Below, one piece after another: positions 52,191-64,000 of a DNA stretch of 64,000 nucleotides. Position 1 is the first letter of the stretch, and the number at the start of each line of letters is the position of its first letter. Source of the stretch: Mesostigma viride (Eukaryota > Streptophyta > Mesostigmatophyceae > Mesostigmatales > Mesostigmataceae); contig RPFO01000579.1 in assembly GCA_009746045.1 (NCBI GenBank), forward strand, positions 914,660 to 978,659, in the 5' to 3' direction. The notes beneath the pieces were generated by a model. It saw only the letters and a program-made list of their open reading frames with translations, ran no database searches and was not told the origin of the DNA. The position numbers were made by a program, and so were the translations under genes.

Positions 52191-53885
52191 GACGACGTCG
52201 TCCCCCCCCCCCTTCACTTTGAAGGAATTGGACGGCGCCCTTGCTCGCCTGCGGTACGATGCGGCGGTTGGTGCCGACCCGGCACCTTTCTGCTGAGCTG
52301 CTGAAGACCCCTGATCCGGCGGTTAGGGATCTTCTGCTGGCGTTCTGCAACCGTGTTCTGCTTTCTGACGAGCCTCCGCCTGCTGAGTGGCAGACGGCCA
52401 TCCGCGTCATGCTGTACAAGAAGGGCTCTGCTGCTGACCCCGGTAACTACCGGGGTGTCTGCCTCCAGAGCGCCGCGCTGAAGGTCTTCATGCGCATGAT
52501 GCTGCACAGGCTCCGCGCCGCGCTGGACCCCCACCTGGGTGAGTCTCCGGATGGGTTTCCGTCGTGGTCGTAACACTGTCATGGCTGTGTTTGTCGCGCG
52601 CCGGTTGATGGAGGAGGTGCGTCGCCTTCCCCCTGACAGTTTGCCGCTGGTCTTCATTTTTGTTGACTATATCAAGGCCTTTGACACGGTCCTCTGGGAG
52701 GCTCTTTGGGCCATCCTAGCTCTGGATCGAGTGCCACCTGCGTTTATTGCTGCCATTCGCCGACTGTATGAGGGCTCACAGGCAGTAGTGCGGACTGCGG
52801 AAGGCACCACCCCACCATTCCCCCTTCACCACCGTCGGGGTGTGGCAAGGTTGTGTCCTGTCCCCATACCTGTTCATTATTGTCGTGGATCACGTCATGC
52901 GCCGAGCACGTGCGCGCTTTACTGCTCTTAAGGGGTTCGAGCCAGGCTTGGACATCCTTAACGAGAAAGAGCATGGCGGGGTTCGACCTGGTTACCGCCT
53001 GGCCGACCTGATTTATGCGGATGATACCACCCTCATCGCGCGCCCCGAGCACATTCAGACCTGGCTGGACTGTCTGGGCCTGGAGGCGAGGGCGGTGGGG
53101 TCGGAGATTAGTGTCAATTAAACTGAGGCGATGGTGATTGGGGCCTCCAGTACACCGCCGCTGCCGCGCCTGCTCGATGGGACGACGGTCCCGTTCCGCG
53201 ATCGCTTCAAGCTGTTAGGGAGCTGGCTCCCTGACACCGCCGACGATGTGGACCCCCGCATTGGCCTGGCCTGGGCTCGGCTTCGTTCGCTCAACACCTA
53301 CTGGCGCTCCAAGGGCCTGGGCGACCACCGCAAGCGCATGCTCTTCAAGGTCCTCGTCCTCACGGTGCTCACGTATGGCGCCGAGGCGTGGACACTCACG
53401 CCCACACTGGCAGCTAGGCTAGACGGCACAGTTTACAGGATGCTCCGACAGGTCCTGAACGTAGGGTTTTCCAAGCGCCCGTCATCAGAGTGTTTGTATC
53501 AGGGCATGCCTCGTATTTCGGACGAGATTAGACAGCGTAGGATAGCATTTGTAGGACACCTTGCTCGCACTAGCCAGGTCGACACCGCCCTTGGTCTGGC
53601 AGGCCCCCAGCGGCTTGGCCAGCGAGGGCGGCACATTCTGACCTGGCCTGGCCCCAAGGACATTCCCAAAAAGGTAGGGAAACATGCCACGAACTACGTA
53701 CAGATGTTGCTGGATGACCTACTGGTCCCAGCCCGGAGTTTGAATACCGCATCCACTCTCTCTCCCTTCTTTGGACTGCCATGCAGAACAAGACACGGTT
53801 GAAGAGGATTGTTAAGGCTCACACGCCCGACCCTGTGGGCAAACCACCTCCCCCCAAGCGGAGGAGGCGTTTTGATGAGTAGGGT
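52190..53885 (+). pseudogene. LINE reverse transcriptase and C-terminal region
   Basis: RT blocks in order: EWQTAIRVMLYKKGSAADPG and NYRGVCLQSAALKVF (52380-52490), then GFRRGRNTVMAVFVARR and FVDYIKAFDTVLWEAL with a catalytic Asp (near 52660). WQGCVLSPYLFIIVVDHVMR follows near 52845, and LADLIYADDTTLIA, the YADD box, near 53015. The C-terminal part includes LTYGAEAWTLTP and an Arg-rich end. Frames change near 52560, 52830 and 53119. The RT would prime on nicked target DNA in an intact copy. Confidence 0.88.
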
Positions 53886-53959
53886 AGTTAGGATTTTTCT
53901 AGACTAGCTAGATTAGAGTTAAGTTAGTTCGATTACGCGGCTCCTCCCACCCCACCCAT

Positions 53960-54116
53960 CCATCAAGGAATATGTGCTACATGATCTCCCAACGGAGGCA
54001 TGTTATAATTTAATTTAATGCCCCTTCTCTGGGCTATGTGCTACATATACTCCCAACGGAGTTATGTTCCTAATTAATTAATTAATTAATTAATTAATTA
54101 ATTAATTAATTAATTG
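53960..54116. repeat. GGAGTTATGTT repeat block and (AATT)n
   Basis: Two imperfect copies of a GTGCTACATnATCTCCCAACGGA-like unit (53971-54001, 54038-54070) lead into (TTAA)n at about 54069-54116. The first-listed block also occurs at 13068-13128. It may be the 3' end of the LINE or a separate dispersed repeat. Confidence 0.7.
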
Positions 54117-55285
54117 GGTTTGCCCATTGTCCTAGGGAAAATCGGCCAAAAATAGCGTCTTTTTCTATTCCTAGCACATAACGGCCACATGTATATTAAA
54201 TTAATTAATTAACGGCCACATGGTGGGGGGTAGTACCCCCCCAAGTGGTCGGAAAATTTTTTTAAAATCATATTTATGGTCCCCCATCATAACTGGATTT
54301 TTATCACATGCATAGGTATGTTTTCCAGAAAAGTGCACTTTTGGACCGTCATGTGCCTGAATACATGCCTAACTGTGCGTGCAGGAGCAAACTAGCCCCC
54401 AAATAGAATGTGTCAGGACTCGTGAAGCTGTACGCCGTTTTGTCACAACTGATGGTATATTTAAATTATAAACTGCACTGTCCCATGCACCACCATGATC
54501 TCGAGGGTTGAGGCTAGCTCCATGTTCGATTCCTAATGAAAGCATGTTTAATATATATCAGTATACTTTTGCTGCGTGTAGTTTTGTGATGTATAGTTCG
54601 TTGCACCTTGTGCAGCTGGCGTGATCCTTGGATGTCCGTGTCAGATGACTAATAATTTCTTCAGGGTTATTATCCCAGTTATCGGGTTTTTCCTTATGTT
54701 GCACGCCTATCTCACCTCCGTAATCTATCATTCTCAATGAATATATATACTTTTTTAGTTCATTACAACCGGCCAAGGATAACCATGTCTTATACACTCC
54801 GTGTGGCCCAGCCACATTTTCACGCTTGCTCTCTCTACCCTACCAAGTTACAAGTAGAATCCCTAGCCCTAGCCCCTACCCCTCCCTCACATGTATTGGA
54901 TTGATACAACTATTGATCTGGATGAATCATTACAGAAGAAATCACATCAACACTTGCTGCCAGCCATAAGTGGTTGGAGCGATATCTGCGCTAGCCCATC
55001 GTGTGCATAGCAGGTTTACCTGTGGAAACCTGTGGATACCTGTGGATACAAAAAATTACAATTATCACTGCCATGGTCATGTGCATCTTGCAAATGCGCT
55101 GACCACTTGCTGAAGACTGCATTAATTTGCATGTCCAGCGAGCAGGCACTGCCTGCACTGCGTGCCGCTTTCTGTTACAAAGAACACGCGTCCGGCATGC
55201 ATCTGCGTCCTGCGTGCGCATTGCCAAATGAACTGGTTGCCTGCCCTTGAGCATAGTAAACTGGCACTCATAACATTCCCCTGGC
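54117..55285. other. AT-rich interval, no gene recognised
   Basis: Many stops in all frames. No RNA gene or element termini recognised. Confidence 0.5.
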
Positions 55286-55398
55286 AACGGCGATGACAGC
55301 CATGACAGCCATGATGTCCAGCCATGACAGCCATGACAGCCATGACAGCCATGACAGCCATGACAGCCATGACAGCCATGACAGCCATGACAGCCATG
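55286..55398. repeat. (CATGACAGC)n minisatellite
   Basis: About twelve copies of a 9-bp unit CATGACAGC with a few variants, including ATGTCC near the left end. Confidence 0.93.
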
Positions 55399-58113
55399 TC
55401 AGCGATTTGGCATGACAACCCATGGTGTTAGGAGACACTGGTCCTGCGGTGCAGCTAATAGCTGCGTAAGGTGGGAAGCCATGACGATATGGGATATGGC
55501 AGCTTGTTACATTGGTTGGTTGCCTTGGTGTAGTGGCACAAGCGCGGTATTGTGTGTGGATAGCACTGTGTGTGTGCGTATGGACATGTGTGTACGTAAA
55601 TATGCAAATGTGTACGTGTGGGCATGAACAAGCAATACAAGCCAGCCAGCAAGCCGGCCAGCCAGCAAACCCAAAGTAACGAAGCAAGCCTGGAAGCAAG
55701 GAAAGACAGGACGCAATATGCAAGAAGTTCGCTTACCTAAGGACCGATGCTAGGTATTACCTGCTGGCTGCTGCTATAATACTTTGCTATGATATAGTTT
55801 GCTACAATAGTTTCTTTTTGAAGCATGAATCCTGCCTTCCTCCGGTGGCAACATGCAGCATCCCAACACCACATCCCTATTCACATTAGCATAGAGAAAC
55901 CAATGTGACACACCAGTCGCCTACTTATTCTCCCAACCTTGATCTCAACAGGACTTCCGGTCTCCTAGAAGAAATTCTACCACCCTTATCGTAGTCACCT
56001 ACCGTGGACAGGTATCGAGCCTAGAACAGTTGCATGCAGGCAACATGTAATGGTACCACTGCCAACCATAGCCTTCACGAGAACAAAAAAAAAGGCTACA
56101 CGACTAATCCTGTCGAGCAAGCACAGGAACCGTACTGACAATACTACTGCTATGGTGCCTAGGATGCTGGCAAGAGCTTTACCTACACTGAATTATAGAA
56201 GTTTTACCAATGCCATACCGCGATACCGTCTTTCTGACCACGTGCTTGACATCCACAACGACCACCGCCAACGCCAAGGCATCAGGCAGGGCCCTTGCAG
56301 TCAAACAAAATAAGGTGTAAGGAGAAGCGCGGCTGGCGATAGGAGCACATACGTTGGCCCAATCAGCAAGTATGAATAAGCCATGAAGGGTTTCTTACCT
56401 GGAGTTCCGAGACTGACATGCCGGGCGGGATAAAAATGGAGAGGTTGTGCATTCCAACGCTTGAGGCAAGCGGAAAATATGGCGGCCATCGGTAAAACTG
56501 TAGCATCATGGCACCAAACGTGGCCACAGTCTAGCTGAACATATGGCGGGAATCAGACAAGTTTAAAATCATCATAATAATAAGCAACCAGCACGCCTGC
56601 TTGACGGGCTCCCTCGATCGACAACGCACCATCGGGACCTGACCCAACGAAAGCAAGCCTGCTTATATGCGCGCTACTACATGCATCGAGAAACAATGCA
56701 CAACGCAGAAGAACCAAGACAGCTCGCAGGAAAGAAAAGAGCACCAGCAACCCCGCTCGCCAGTTGCATGTACTTACATCTGTTGCAAGGTGATGACGAG
56801 CACAGTCGACGGTCACTCGCCTGGCAACATTTGCTCCGCCTGGCAACATAACAAGGCAATATCACTCTTCGAAGTGAAGCTCCATTGGCAAATGCAGCAA
56901 TCCAAAGGAACAATCGATACTAATGCCGACACTTGATTTACTGGATTGGACCAGTCTTCCACGACAAACACTGTCAAGCTCTGGAGAAAATCCATGATAA
57001 AATGCCTTATCTATCGAATTGCAATTGATGATAACTTGCATGCTTAGCAACAAGATATTGAAACGTCAATCTACGTTTAGGTAAATGTCCATGCCGCCCC
57101 CGTCAATTTCCGGAATGTTTCTCCCGCCATGGCTGCCGGGGGTCTGCTGTCTTGCACTTACGGCGCGTACCTACAGTAATTTACGCGCCCGCAGGCCCAC
57201 CGGCCGACAGGCGAGCGCTGTATGCAGGCTACGGACCTGCTTGGAGTACCGCGCCACTACAGGCAGGAGGGGTGACATGCCCAGCCAAAATTTCACGGGT
57301 ACTAGGGTCTGGCCCCAAGGCTGCCGGTGGCTGCATTGGTCCGGCCCCTATATAAATATAAATAAATATAGGGGCTGCGGCTGAAATAGCCTGCCGGCGG
57401 GTGGTCATGGCCCCCATATGGCGAGCCTACTGCCAAAGGGGATTTGCCACGTGGCAATTGCTCGTCTGCAGTGTTTGGACTTCGGCGGGTGGATAGGTTG
57501 CGGTCTTGCTGCGTTGTCTTCACACGCTTCCGCGTTGGCTACAAAACGCTTCCGCGGACACCTTTCAGCGGGGAAAGTGCCCCCGGGCTTCCGACGTGAG
57601 CAACACCAGGTGTATCCACCAGTAACAATCCATGGTCAGTTTCAAACCGAACATTCATTGGTGAATTTCTCAAGTATTGTCAGCGGGCCTTGGAAAATGG
57701 AAAGGGGGCAAATTCAGCAAGCGCTTCGGAACTTAGATACTAAAATTTCGTTTTTTGTTCTTAACTTACAGCCAATCATTTTGCTCCCGGATCAAAGTGT
57801 GATCTGGTCACTGAACACGAATTCAGCGCGTTGGGGGGGGGCATATGGGGGCCGGCTGTCGGCGCACCGGTGGCGGCGCCCCAGGGGGGCGCTAGCATAC
57901 TGGGGGCCAGCAAGTTTCATTCCGGCGGTTGGCATTGGACCCTGAGTTCAATATGGGGGCCGGACATTTCGACCTGGCGGTGGCGGTATTGGGCCCCCAA
58001 ATAGCATGGCTGTATGTCACCGCTCCTCTACAGGCTCGGGTGAGTCTGGATGCGCATCCAGACTCATGAGTCTGGAAAAATACCTCCACCCTGTCGGACC
58101 ACCGGCGCGGGAA
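55399..58113. other. No gene recognised
   Basis: Mixed sequence with short frames only. A small inverted repeat GGCCCCTATATAAATA / TATTTATATAGGGGC lies near 57343-57375. GC-rich GGGGGCC-type imperfect repeats lie near 57830-57990. Confidence 0.5.
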
Positions 58114-58337
58114 TACCGTAGTGGCCCTTATATCAGTACGCTTAATTATGTACGAATCGCCCTCGTACATGCCCAAAAAAACCCTCCTTCCGGCCTCGTA
58201 AAGCCCAAGATATCTCCTTCACCGGGCTTCAGGTCGTCAATATACATTTTATGAACACCCAGAGGGTACACCTGCAAAGGACCCTCAAGTATATAACCTG
58301 ACAATATACCTACGTACTACAGTAGTAAAAAAAATCC

Positions 58338-58468
58338 CAAAGAGCTTTTGACAGATCTGTAAAGTTAGGGCCCGAAAAATACAGATGGCTAGGCGTATAT
58401 GCAGATCTGTTTTTTTATTACAGATCTGTACGTAAACTCCGACGTAATGCCCTTACGTCTTCGAGACT
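58338..58468 (+). repeat. Inner terminal inverted repeat, left
   Basis: Near-identical inverted partner of 61845-61975. It is rich in the AGATCTGT palindromic motif (four copies). Confidence 0.88.
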
Positions 58469-59984
58469 CGTCCCGGGCCATGCATGCGGGCGGTGCGGCA
58501 CAAATACCTGAAAATTAGCCAAAATTAGTCAGCCATGGTTTTAAAAGTAAGCTAATGGAATTTTAAGGCATGGTAAAACCAGTCCTGAAAAGCTAGCAGC
58601 CCAGTTTTCTCGCGTGTAGATTGTTTGCTTTCTCGACATTTTGTTCGGACGCGAGTGCATTATCACGGGAAGCATTACGATTGGTAGGCAACGATGTCGA
58701 AGTACGTGAAGCCTCTGCTCTATGACGGGAAGGCATGTGGCGTTGCTGCAACTGGAATCAGGCCAGTGCCATGTTCGGCACCGTGCACGCGGAAATAAGG
58801 CGCCGTCACGTTAGATAGCACTGCTGAGGACGAGCTGCGCCTGCCTGCCCATAGTTACCAAGTTTTTCTCGCATCGCACTGCATTATTGCTGGCCAGACT
58901 TTGCTGCCTTTATGCCCGACAGATTGGTTCACGAACCGTTTTAATTTGCTGCGTGCGTGGCTCCTGCCCTTCCACGGCAATGTTTGCAATTTCGCACTTT
59001 TTCGTTGTGATTGTTGGCACATACTACATAGCCATGCACATGACATACTGCATGAAGGTCGCAAAGTTAGGTATAGTTTCTGCTTGTAAATCCTGACGTT
59101 ATTGCTTCACACACGCTTCCTTGCAATGAAGGCCCTGGCCGAAGCTCGTTGCTTGCCAAAGCCTTCCTGTGTTGAACAGCGGTTCTCAGTGGGCACATGA
59201 AAGAGACGTTGCCAGGCATTGTAAGATTTCCAACCACACGCTTGTCCTGTAACCATGCAATTCATTCCATTTCCGTTATGAAGCTGGCAGCTTGTGAGCC
59301 TGCAACCATTAATTGCAGTTTGGCACATGTTACAACAAGTAGGCTCCTTGAATTTAGGCTGCTTTCTCGCTTATTTTTGCTGATGCTACAGGCAACTTTG
59401 GACTTTACACGAACTTGAGTCCCACCCGCATCCAGCCCCCCCAATCATCCATCCACTCCGTCCCTACCCACCCAATTATACCACCGTCTTCCCGCCCACT
59501 CTTGAACTAATCAGCCCAACCCCCCAGCCCAAGACACAGGCAAATGCCCATGTAGCCACCCATGTGCGCGTGCGAAGAGACACTCAACTAGCTAGGCTGC
59601 ATATACGTGCCATGGGGGCATAACTGGTGCATGGGCGCAGGTGCACATGCAGGCCCGCAGGCATGCACACAAGCAGGCAGGCAGGCTGACAGATGGGTGG
59701 GCAGTAGGCGGGTGGCAGACATGCAGGCGGGCAGGCGGGAGGATGGGCAGAACGTTGGGTGGACAGGCGACTAAGAAGGTCGTTGGGTCCAAGCAACCAG
59801 TTTATTGGTGATGGATTGATGTATGTGGCGCATGTGTGCAAGTCTGCCTGTGTTTGTGTGCGATTGTATGCATGTGCACGTGTGCTCGTGGGTGTGTGCA
59901 CATTTGTGTGCATGTGTGTTCTGACGACGATGTGTGCGTTAGTGTGTGCGCATGTGTTAGCGTGCATGTGTGCACGTGGGTGTG

Positions 59985-60790
59985 ACGGTGTGTGCATGTG
60001 TGCATGTGTGCGTGTGTGCATGTGTGCATGTGTGCATGTGTGCGTGTGTGCATGTGTGCATGTGTGCATGTGTGCATGTGTGTTTGCGGGTGTGCGGGTG
60101 TGCGGGTGTGCGTGTGTGCGTGTGTGCGTGTGTGCGTGTGTGCGTGTGTGCGTGTGTGCGTGTGTGCGTGTGTGCGTGTGTGCGTGTTTGCGTGTGTGCG
60201 TGTGTGCGTGTGTGCGTGTGTGCGTGTGTGCGTGTGTGCGTGTGTGCGTGTGTGCGTGTGTGCGTGTGTGCGTGTGTGCGTGTGTGCGTGTGTGCGTGTG
60301 TGCGTGTGTGCGTGTGTGCGTGTGTGCGTGTGTGCGTGTGTGCGTGTGTGCGTGTGTGCGTGTGTGCGCGTGTGCGTTGTGCGTGTGTGCGTGTGTGCGC
60401 GTGTGCGCGTGTGCGTGTGTGCGTGTGTGCGTGTGTGCGTGTGTGCGTGTGTGCGTGTGTGCGTGTGTGCGTGTGTGCGTGTGTGCATGCGTGCATGTGT
60501 GCATGTGTGCATGTGTGCATGTGTGCATGTGTGTGTGCGTGTGTGCGTGTGTGCGCGTGTGCGTTGTGCGTGTGTGCGTGTGTGCGTGTGTGCGTGTGTG
60601 CGCGTGTGCGTTGTGCGTGTGTGCGTGTGTGCGTGTGTATGTGTGTGCGTGTGTGCATGTGTGTGTGAACATTTGTGTGCATGTGTAGTATGTGGGCGTG
60701 TGTGTGAACATTTGTGTGCATGTGTAGTATGTGGGCGTGTGTGTGTGAACATTTGTGTGCATGTGTAGTATGTGGGCGTGTGTGTGTGTG
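59985..60790. repeat. (TGTGCG)n microsatellite
   Basis: About 800 bp of TGTGCG/TGTGCA hexamers with interspersed variants, ending in three copies of a 56-bp unit (GTGTGAACATTTGTGTGCAT). All long frames here are His/Thr or Val/Cys repeat artefacts. Confidence 0.96.
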
Positions 60791-61844
60791 CATGTGTGTG
60801 TGCTGGGGGGTAGGATGGATAGGGAAAACAAAGAGTGAAAAATGCAAGGTGTGGGGGAGTTCAATGTTTCACCTCGCGGCAAAAGTCATTGTGCCTGCCG
60901 CGTGTATTGACAAGCAGCTGTGGGCACGGTTGCAGCAAGTGAGTACACGCCAAGGGCCTTGACGGTTCATGCACTAGCACACAGCCAGTGGGACGAAACA
61001 TCTGCACATATTACTTGGGTTCATCAATTCTGCACATTACCGGCTTGGGTTCATCAACTGAATTCTGCACCTTACACTTGCATGGCTCATGGTTTCAATC
61101 GCTGCTCAATTGACAGAAAATGCACAGGCCATCAACATTCAGATATGTTAATCCTGAAAAGTGACCTTCCACACCATGAGAATGAAGGTCGATGCTGCTT
61201 TGACGCATGAGCCTAATCCACGTGCTCTCGGAGGTCTCCACCTCGGCAGGAGCACCTGCAGGCGTCGTGGCTCGCTTACCTCAAGCAATATGCGCATGCT
61301 GAAAGCTACCGGGGTCTATGCAGAGTTACATTATCGGCCCGGACAAAGCACATCTTAAACCTTTCTCGGCAACGAAGCTCTGAGCAGCGCTATATTGTCG
61401 TGGCCGGACTTCAATGTCGCCATTAAAATGTCAAAAGCTGTTTGATTCGTCCAAGGAAAATGCGTGCATGGTAGACAGATAATAAGATGCCCGGGCGTAT
61501 AGACATGACAAGCAACTGCTTAGATGGCGCTCCTCGCGTGTTCCCTCGACTCAGTTCGTAATGGCGCCTAATCCAATGCAGCAAATGCACATGGGTGTGA
61601 CCAGAATACAGAGCCTAGTGCACGCGGCAATATTGTTTGGTGACTTTGGTCTGTCGCACAATTGCTGTTGTGTTTGCAATTATTCTGCTCGCTCAGATGC
61701 AGGATTAACTTCGGCTTGATTTCTTAATTACCCTCGTGTGCAGGTCATACGGCTGACATTCCTCTAGCTTTTGTACAGTAGCCATGGCTGAATTTCGCTT
61801 CCAGGTAAGATACTGAACAAGTGAACACGGCCTGCACCTCGACC

Positions 61845-61975
61845 CCCGAAGACGTAAAGGCATTACGTCGGAGTTTACGTACAGATCTGTAATAAAAAAA
61901 ACAGATCTGCATATACGCCTAGCCATCTGTATTTTTCGGGCCCTAACTTTACAGATCTGTCAAAAGCTCAATCCC
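61845..61975 (-). repeat. Inner terminal inverted repeat, right
   Basis: Inverted partner of 58338-58468, with only a few differences (for example ATGCCTTTACG against ATGCCCTTACG). Confidence 0.88.
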
Positions 61976-62067
61976 AAAAGTCTACGTACACGTAACAAAA
62001 ACTCCAAAAACTCTTCGTACAGTACTGTACAATAATTAAGCGTACACATATCAGGGCCACTACGGTA

Positions 62068-62575
62068 TGAACTCAACTCAACTCAACGCGTTGATGTCAA
62101 TTATGATTCAATTAATATTGCCCTTTTAGATACCAGCTGAAAAGGTACGCGTGATCAGGGCAAGATACTTGAATCCCAAGTGTTGCCAAAACGATACTGT
62201 ATCCAGGTGTATCTCGAGTTTGGTGTGACGGCTGAAGAAACGTTAAAATAATCCTTAACTCAGCTCTGAACATCATGCACATGTCGCGAAAGTCCCGAGT
62301 TTGATTCCCGCCACGCAAAATATTCCACGCTGAATCAGCTGAATCACAGAATCAAAAGTATCATTTCGGGTGGTTAGGAAAAATTTTTGCGGGGAAATGG
62401 GTATATATTTAATTATCCAACCAATAATTGTAGACCATGTGGTTGGGAAATTTCAATATTGCAGAGTTGAGTTTCCGCCTTTCCGGTGAAATGGGTTCTT
62501 TATTTATTTCCATGTACCAGCTAAGTTAACCCAAGAGAGTTGAGTTGCAGAGTTTCGTTCCAGCCCGTGCGGCGT
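62068..62575. other. No gene recognised
   Basis: AT-rich flank with no supported frame. Confidence 0.4.
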
Positions 62576-62802
62576 GGGAACGATGAGTCAACCACACACG
62601 AGGATCCAAAACATCTTGACACTGAAAGGATGTCCCGAACACGATACGGCAGATTCGCTAGCCAGACTTCTGCAGGCTGAACGCGTGGGAATAATGAGTC
62701 AACTTCACAGTTGCGAGGGTCCGAAACATGTTTACACTAAAAGGATCTTCCGAGCACGACACGGCAGATTCGCTAGCCAGACTTCTGCAGGCTGAACGCG
62801 TG
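62576..62802. repeat. Tandem duplication, about 115 bp unit
   Basis: Two diverged copies (62576-62687 and 62688-62802). Each ends in an identical block TTCGCTAGCCAGACTTCTGC + AGGCTGAACGCGTG, with more divergence upstream. Confidence 0.88.
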
Positions 62803-64000
62803 ACGGGCACACTGTTCTAGCAATGTTGCTAGCAATCAGCGTACCAGATTGTAGCCGATTACAACAGATTTCGGATCGGGTTGTCCGATTCATGTGCGTG
62901 TCATGCCACCGAAAAAAAAAACTTCGGGCTTCAGTACACGTGCGCGCACTGGCTTGTGAAGTTGACACCAACGATAAAAGCCATGCATCGACGATAACGC
63001 AGTCCAAAACCAATGAAGCATACCCGCAGTCTCACTCGCTGTAGCCTGTAATAGTGGCCGTTGTAGCGCCACTAATATGTGGCGTGGTATAAACGTCGAC
63101 AACGTCGCGAGGTCCACTGTTTTTCGGCTGGTGCTATTCCAAGCTGTAGTAACCCGCGGCTGTGGCCGTGAATATGCTATAGCCGGCGTGGGCCCTAGTG
63201 ACGTTCCAGGCTTCCTGCACGGCCGCCGGCCGGGCGCTGCATGCGCGCGCGCATATGCGAATTAGGCGGCTCCACGTAAAAAAAAAAACGTGGGTTATAG
63301 CCATCCAGACGTACATGTCAATATTAATGAAGGTTGATTAATGGGCGGCTGACGATCATTCGTCGATAGCGCGCGGTGCCTAGCAGTGCTTACTGGGTAT
63401 TATTCTAGCTAGTCTCTATATTACAATATTAATTAATCTTTAGGCGCCGGATATCTATATCATATTAAAGGGCCGGCTGGGCGCGCGCCGGCCGGTTGGC
63501 GCCAGACAGCACATCAAGCTTAATTTAGTAGCAGGTTCCTGCTTGCAGGCCCGTTTCTAATTCCCGTTCAAACCATGCTAGTCTGAGCTACAACATTTCG
63601 ACCATCAATATAAGATTAACTCCCGATGATTTCCAAACATATATATTTCTTACACTTATGTACGTACTCTTTCTTATATCTCTTGATCTGTCTGCGTTGC
63701 ATCGCAATTCGACATGTACAGGCAAGGTGGCCGCGAACTGCCAAACTGCCATAGGAAACCGACTGGAAAATGCATGCACGGATTTCCATTGTTTCACAAG
63801 ATTCTGATCACGGCGGCAGCGAATTAGCATCCTCGGAGCTGATGTCTAGTAATAATATTGACCACCTCGGAAAGGCCGGCTCCGGCCGCTCTACGCCCTC
63901 CGCCACTTTGCCAGATAAAGCGAGATCAGGCAATGAAGAGGCGACTCCAGCTGGCGATCCATTCAGCAAAAGCAAGGTTGAAATGTCTGGGGGCAGTCAA
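62803..64000. other. No gene recognised
   Basis: Includes an inverted CACGT-A11-ACGTGG hairpin near 63272-63294. Near the right edge (63.78-64.0 kb) a plus-strand stretch looks more protein-like (Ser/Gly/Asp-rich) and could be the beginning of a gene cut by the window, but I cannot support it. Confidence 0.35.

Larger units (their letters stand above)
51060..53885 (+). mobile_element. APE-type LINE, 5'-truncated and frameshifted
   Basis: A non-LTR retrotransposon fragment carrying part of the endonuclease and a complete-looking RT, followed by a 3' tail. It has no LTRs. The 5' part of the endonuclease is missing. At least four frame changes and an in-frame TAA near 53119 indicate decay. The sequence is strongly GC-rich. 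The coding sequence ends near 53880 (KPPPPKRRRRFDE) and is followed by about 180 bp and an (AATT)n run. Confidence 0.88.
58114..62067. mobile_element. 3.95-kb TIR element, probable TA target, non-autonomous
   Basis: Ends are TACCGTAGTGGCCCT (58114) and its complement (to 62067). The inverted similarity continues inward: GTACGCTTAATTAT at the tips, then a longer block at 58340-58465 against 61848-61975 containing GACAGATCTGTAAAGTTAGG and ACGTAAACTCCGACGTAATG. The left arm carries about 150 bp that is absent from the right. If TA is the duplicated target, the element proper is 58116-62065. No transposase frame is present; the interior contains the TGTGCG microsatellite. Confidence 0.75.

Noticed and set aside
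59584-60882. His/Thr and Val/Cys-rich frames of up to 432 codons
   Set aside because: Artefacts of the TGTGCG hexamer array on both strands.

Overview
This window is nuclear DNA from a large, repeat-rich eukaryotic genome, most likely an alga or another protist. The evidence is spliceosomal GT-AG introns with matching phases, two chromodomain Ty3/gypsy retrotransposons, a Ty1/copia-type retrotransposon, a LINE, TIR elements and abundant micro- and minisatellites. There are no bacterial operons, ribosome binding sites or phage genes. I cannot name the species. Almost all recognisable coding sequence is mobile-element derived or has been broken by mobile elements.

Layout, left to right. A 452-bp CAGG microsatellite lies beside a small minus-strand ORF (1-1.25 kb). 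An intact, young copia-type element follows (1380-7534, minus strand), with identical 345-bp LTRs and an AAAAC target duplication. Next comes an array of tandem palindromes (7.57-8.64 kb). A protein-kinase gene (8804-12757) is split by a 2.3-kb palindrome-rich TIR element. A long minus-strand transposase-like gene with a BAH-like domain runs from 30917 down to 14288. It is split by a 10.8-kb gypsy element (Gypsy A, 15850-26672, TSD TGTGG) and by a 1.27-kb nested-palindrome element (28570-29840, TSD GTAGG). Removing both insertions and splicing three introns gives an open frame of exactly 3,600 nt. A three-exon plus-strand gene (31833-33378) is divergent from it. A GGTTACCGG-type satellite (33.75-34.47 kb) abuts a 5'-truncated gypsy element (Gypsy B, 34.48-48.31 kb), whose protease is interrupted by a 5.35-kb TA-flanked TIR element full of satellites. 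Then follow a decayed copia relic (49.2-50.5 kb, minus) and a frameshifted APE-type LINE (51.06-53.9 kb). The last 10 kb has no recognisable gene; it holds a 3.95-kb TIR element with a TGTGCG microsatellite core.

The most unusual signals are these. (1) A third ORF of unknown function sits downstream of the chromodomain in both gypsy elements, and a homologous fragment is carried inside the TIR element that broke the kinase. (2) The copia-type domain order is gag-integrase / protease-RT-RNase H, seen in the intact copy and again in the relic. (3) A small ORF upstream of gag in Gypsy A resembles the RNase H1 / viroplasmin N-terminal domain. (4) Nested 'palindrome within palindrome' elements carry pol III B-box motifs, and their ends (AGTT...AACT, 5-bp TSD) resemble those of the copia LTRs.
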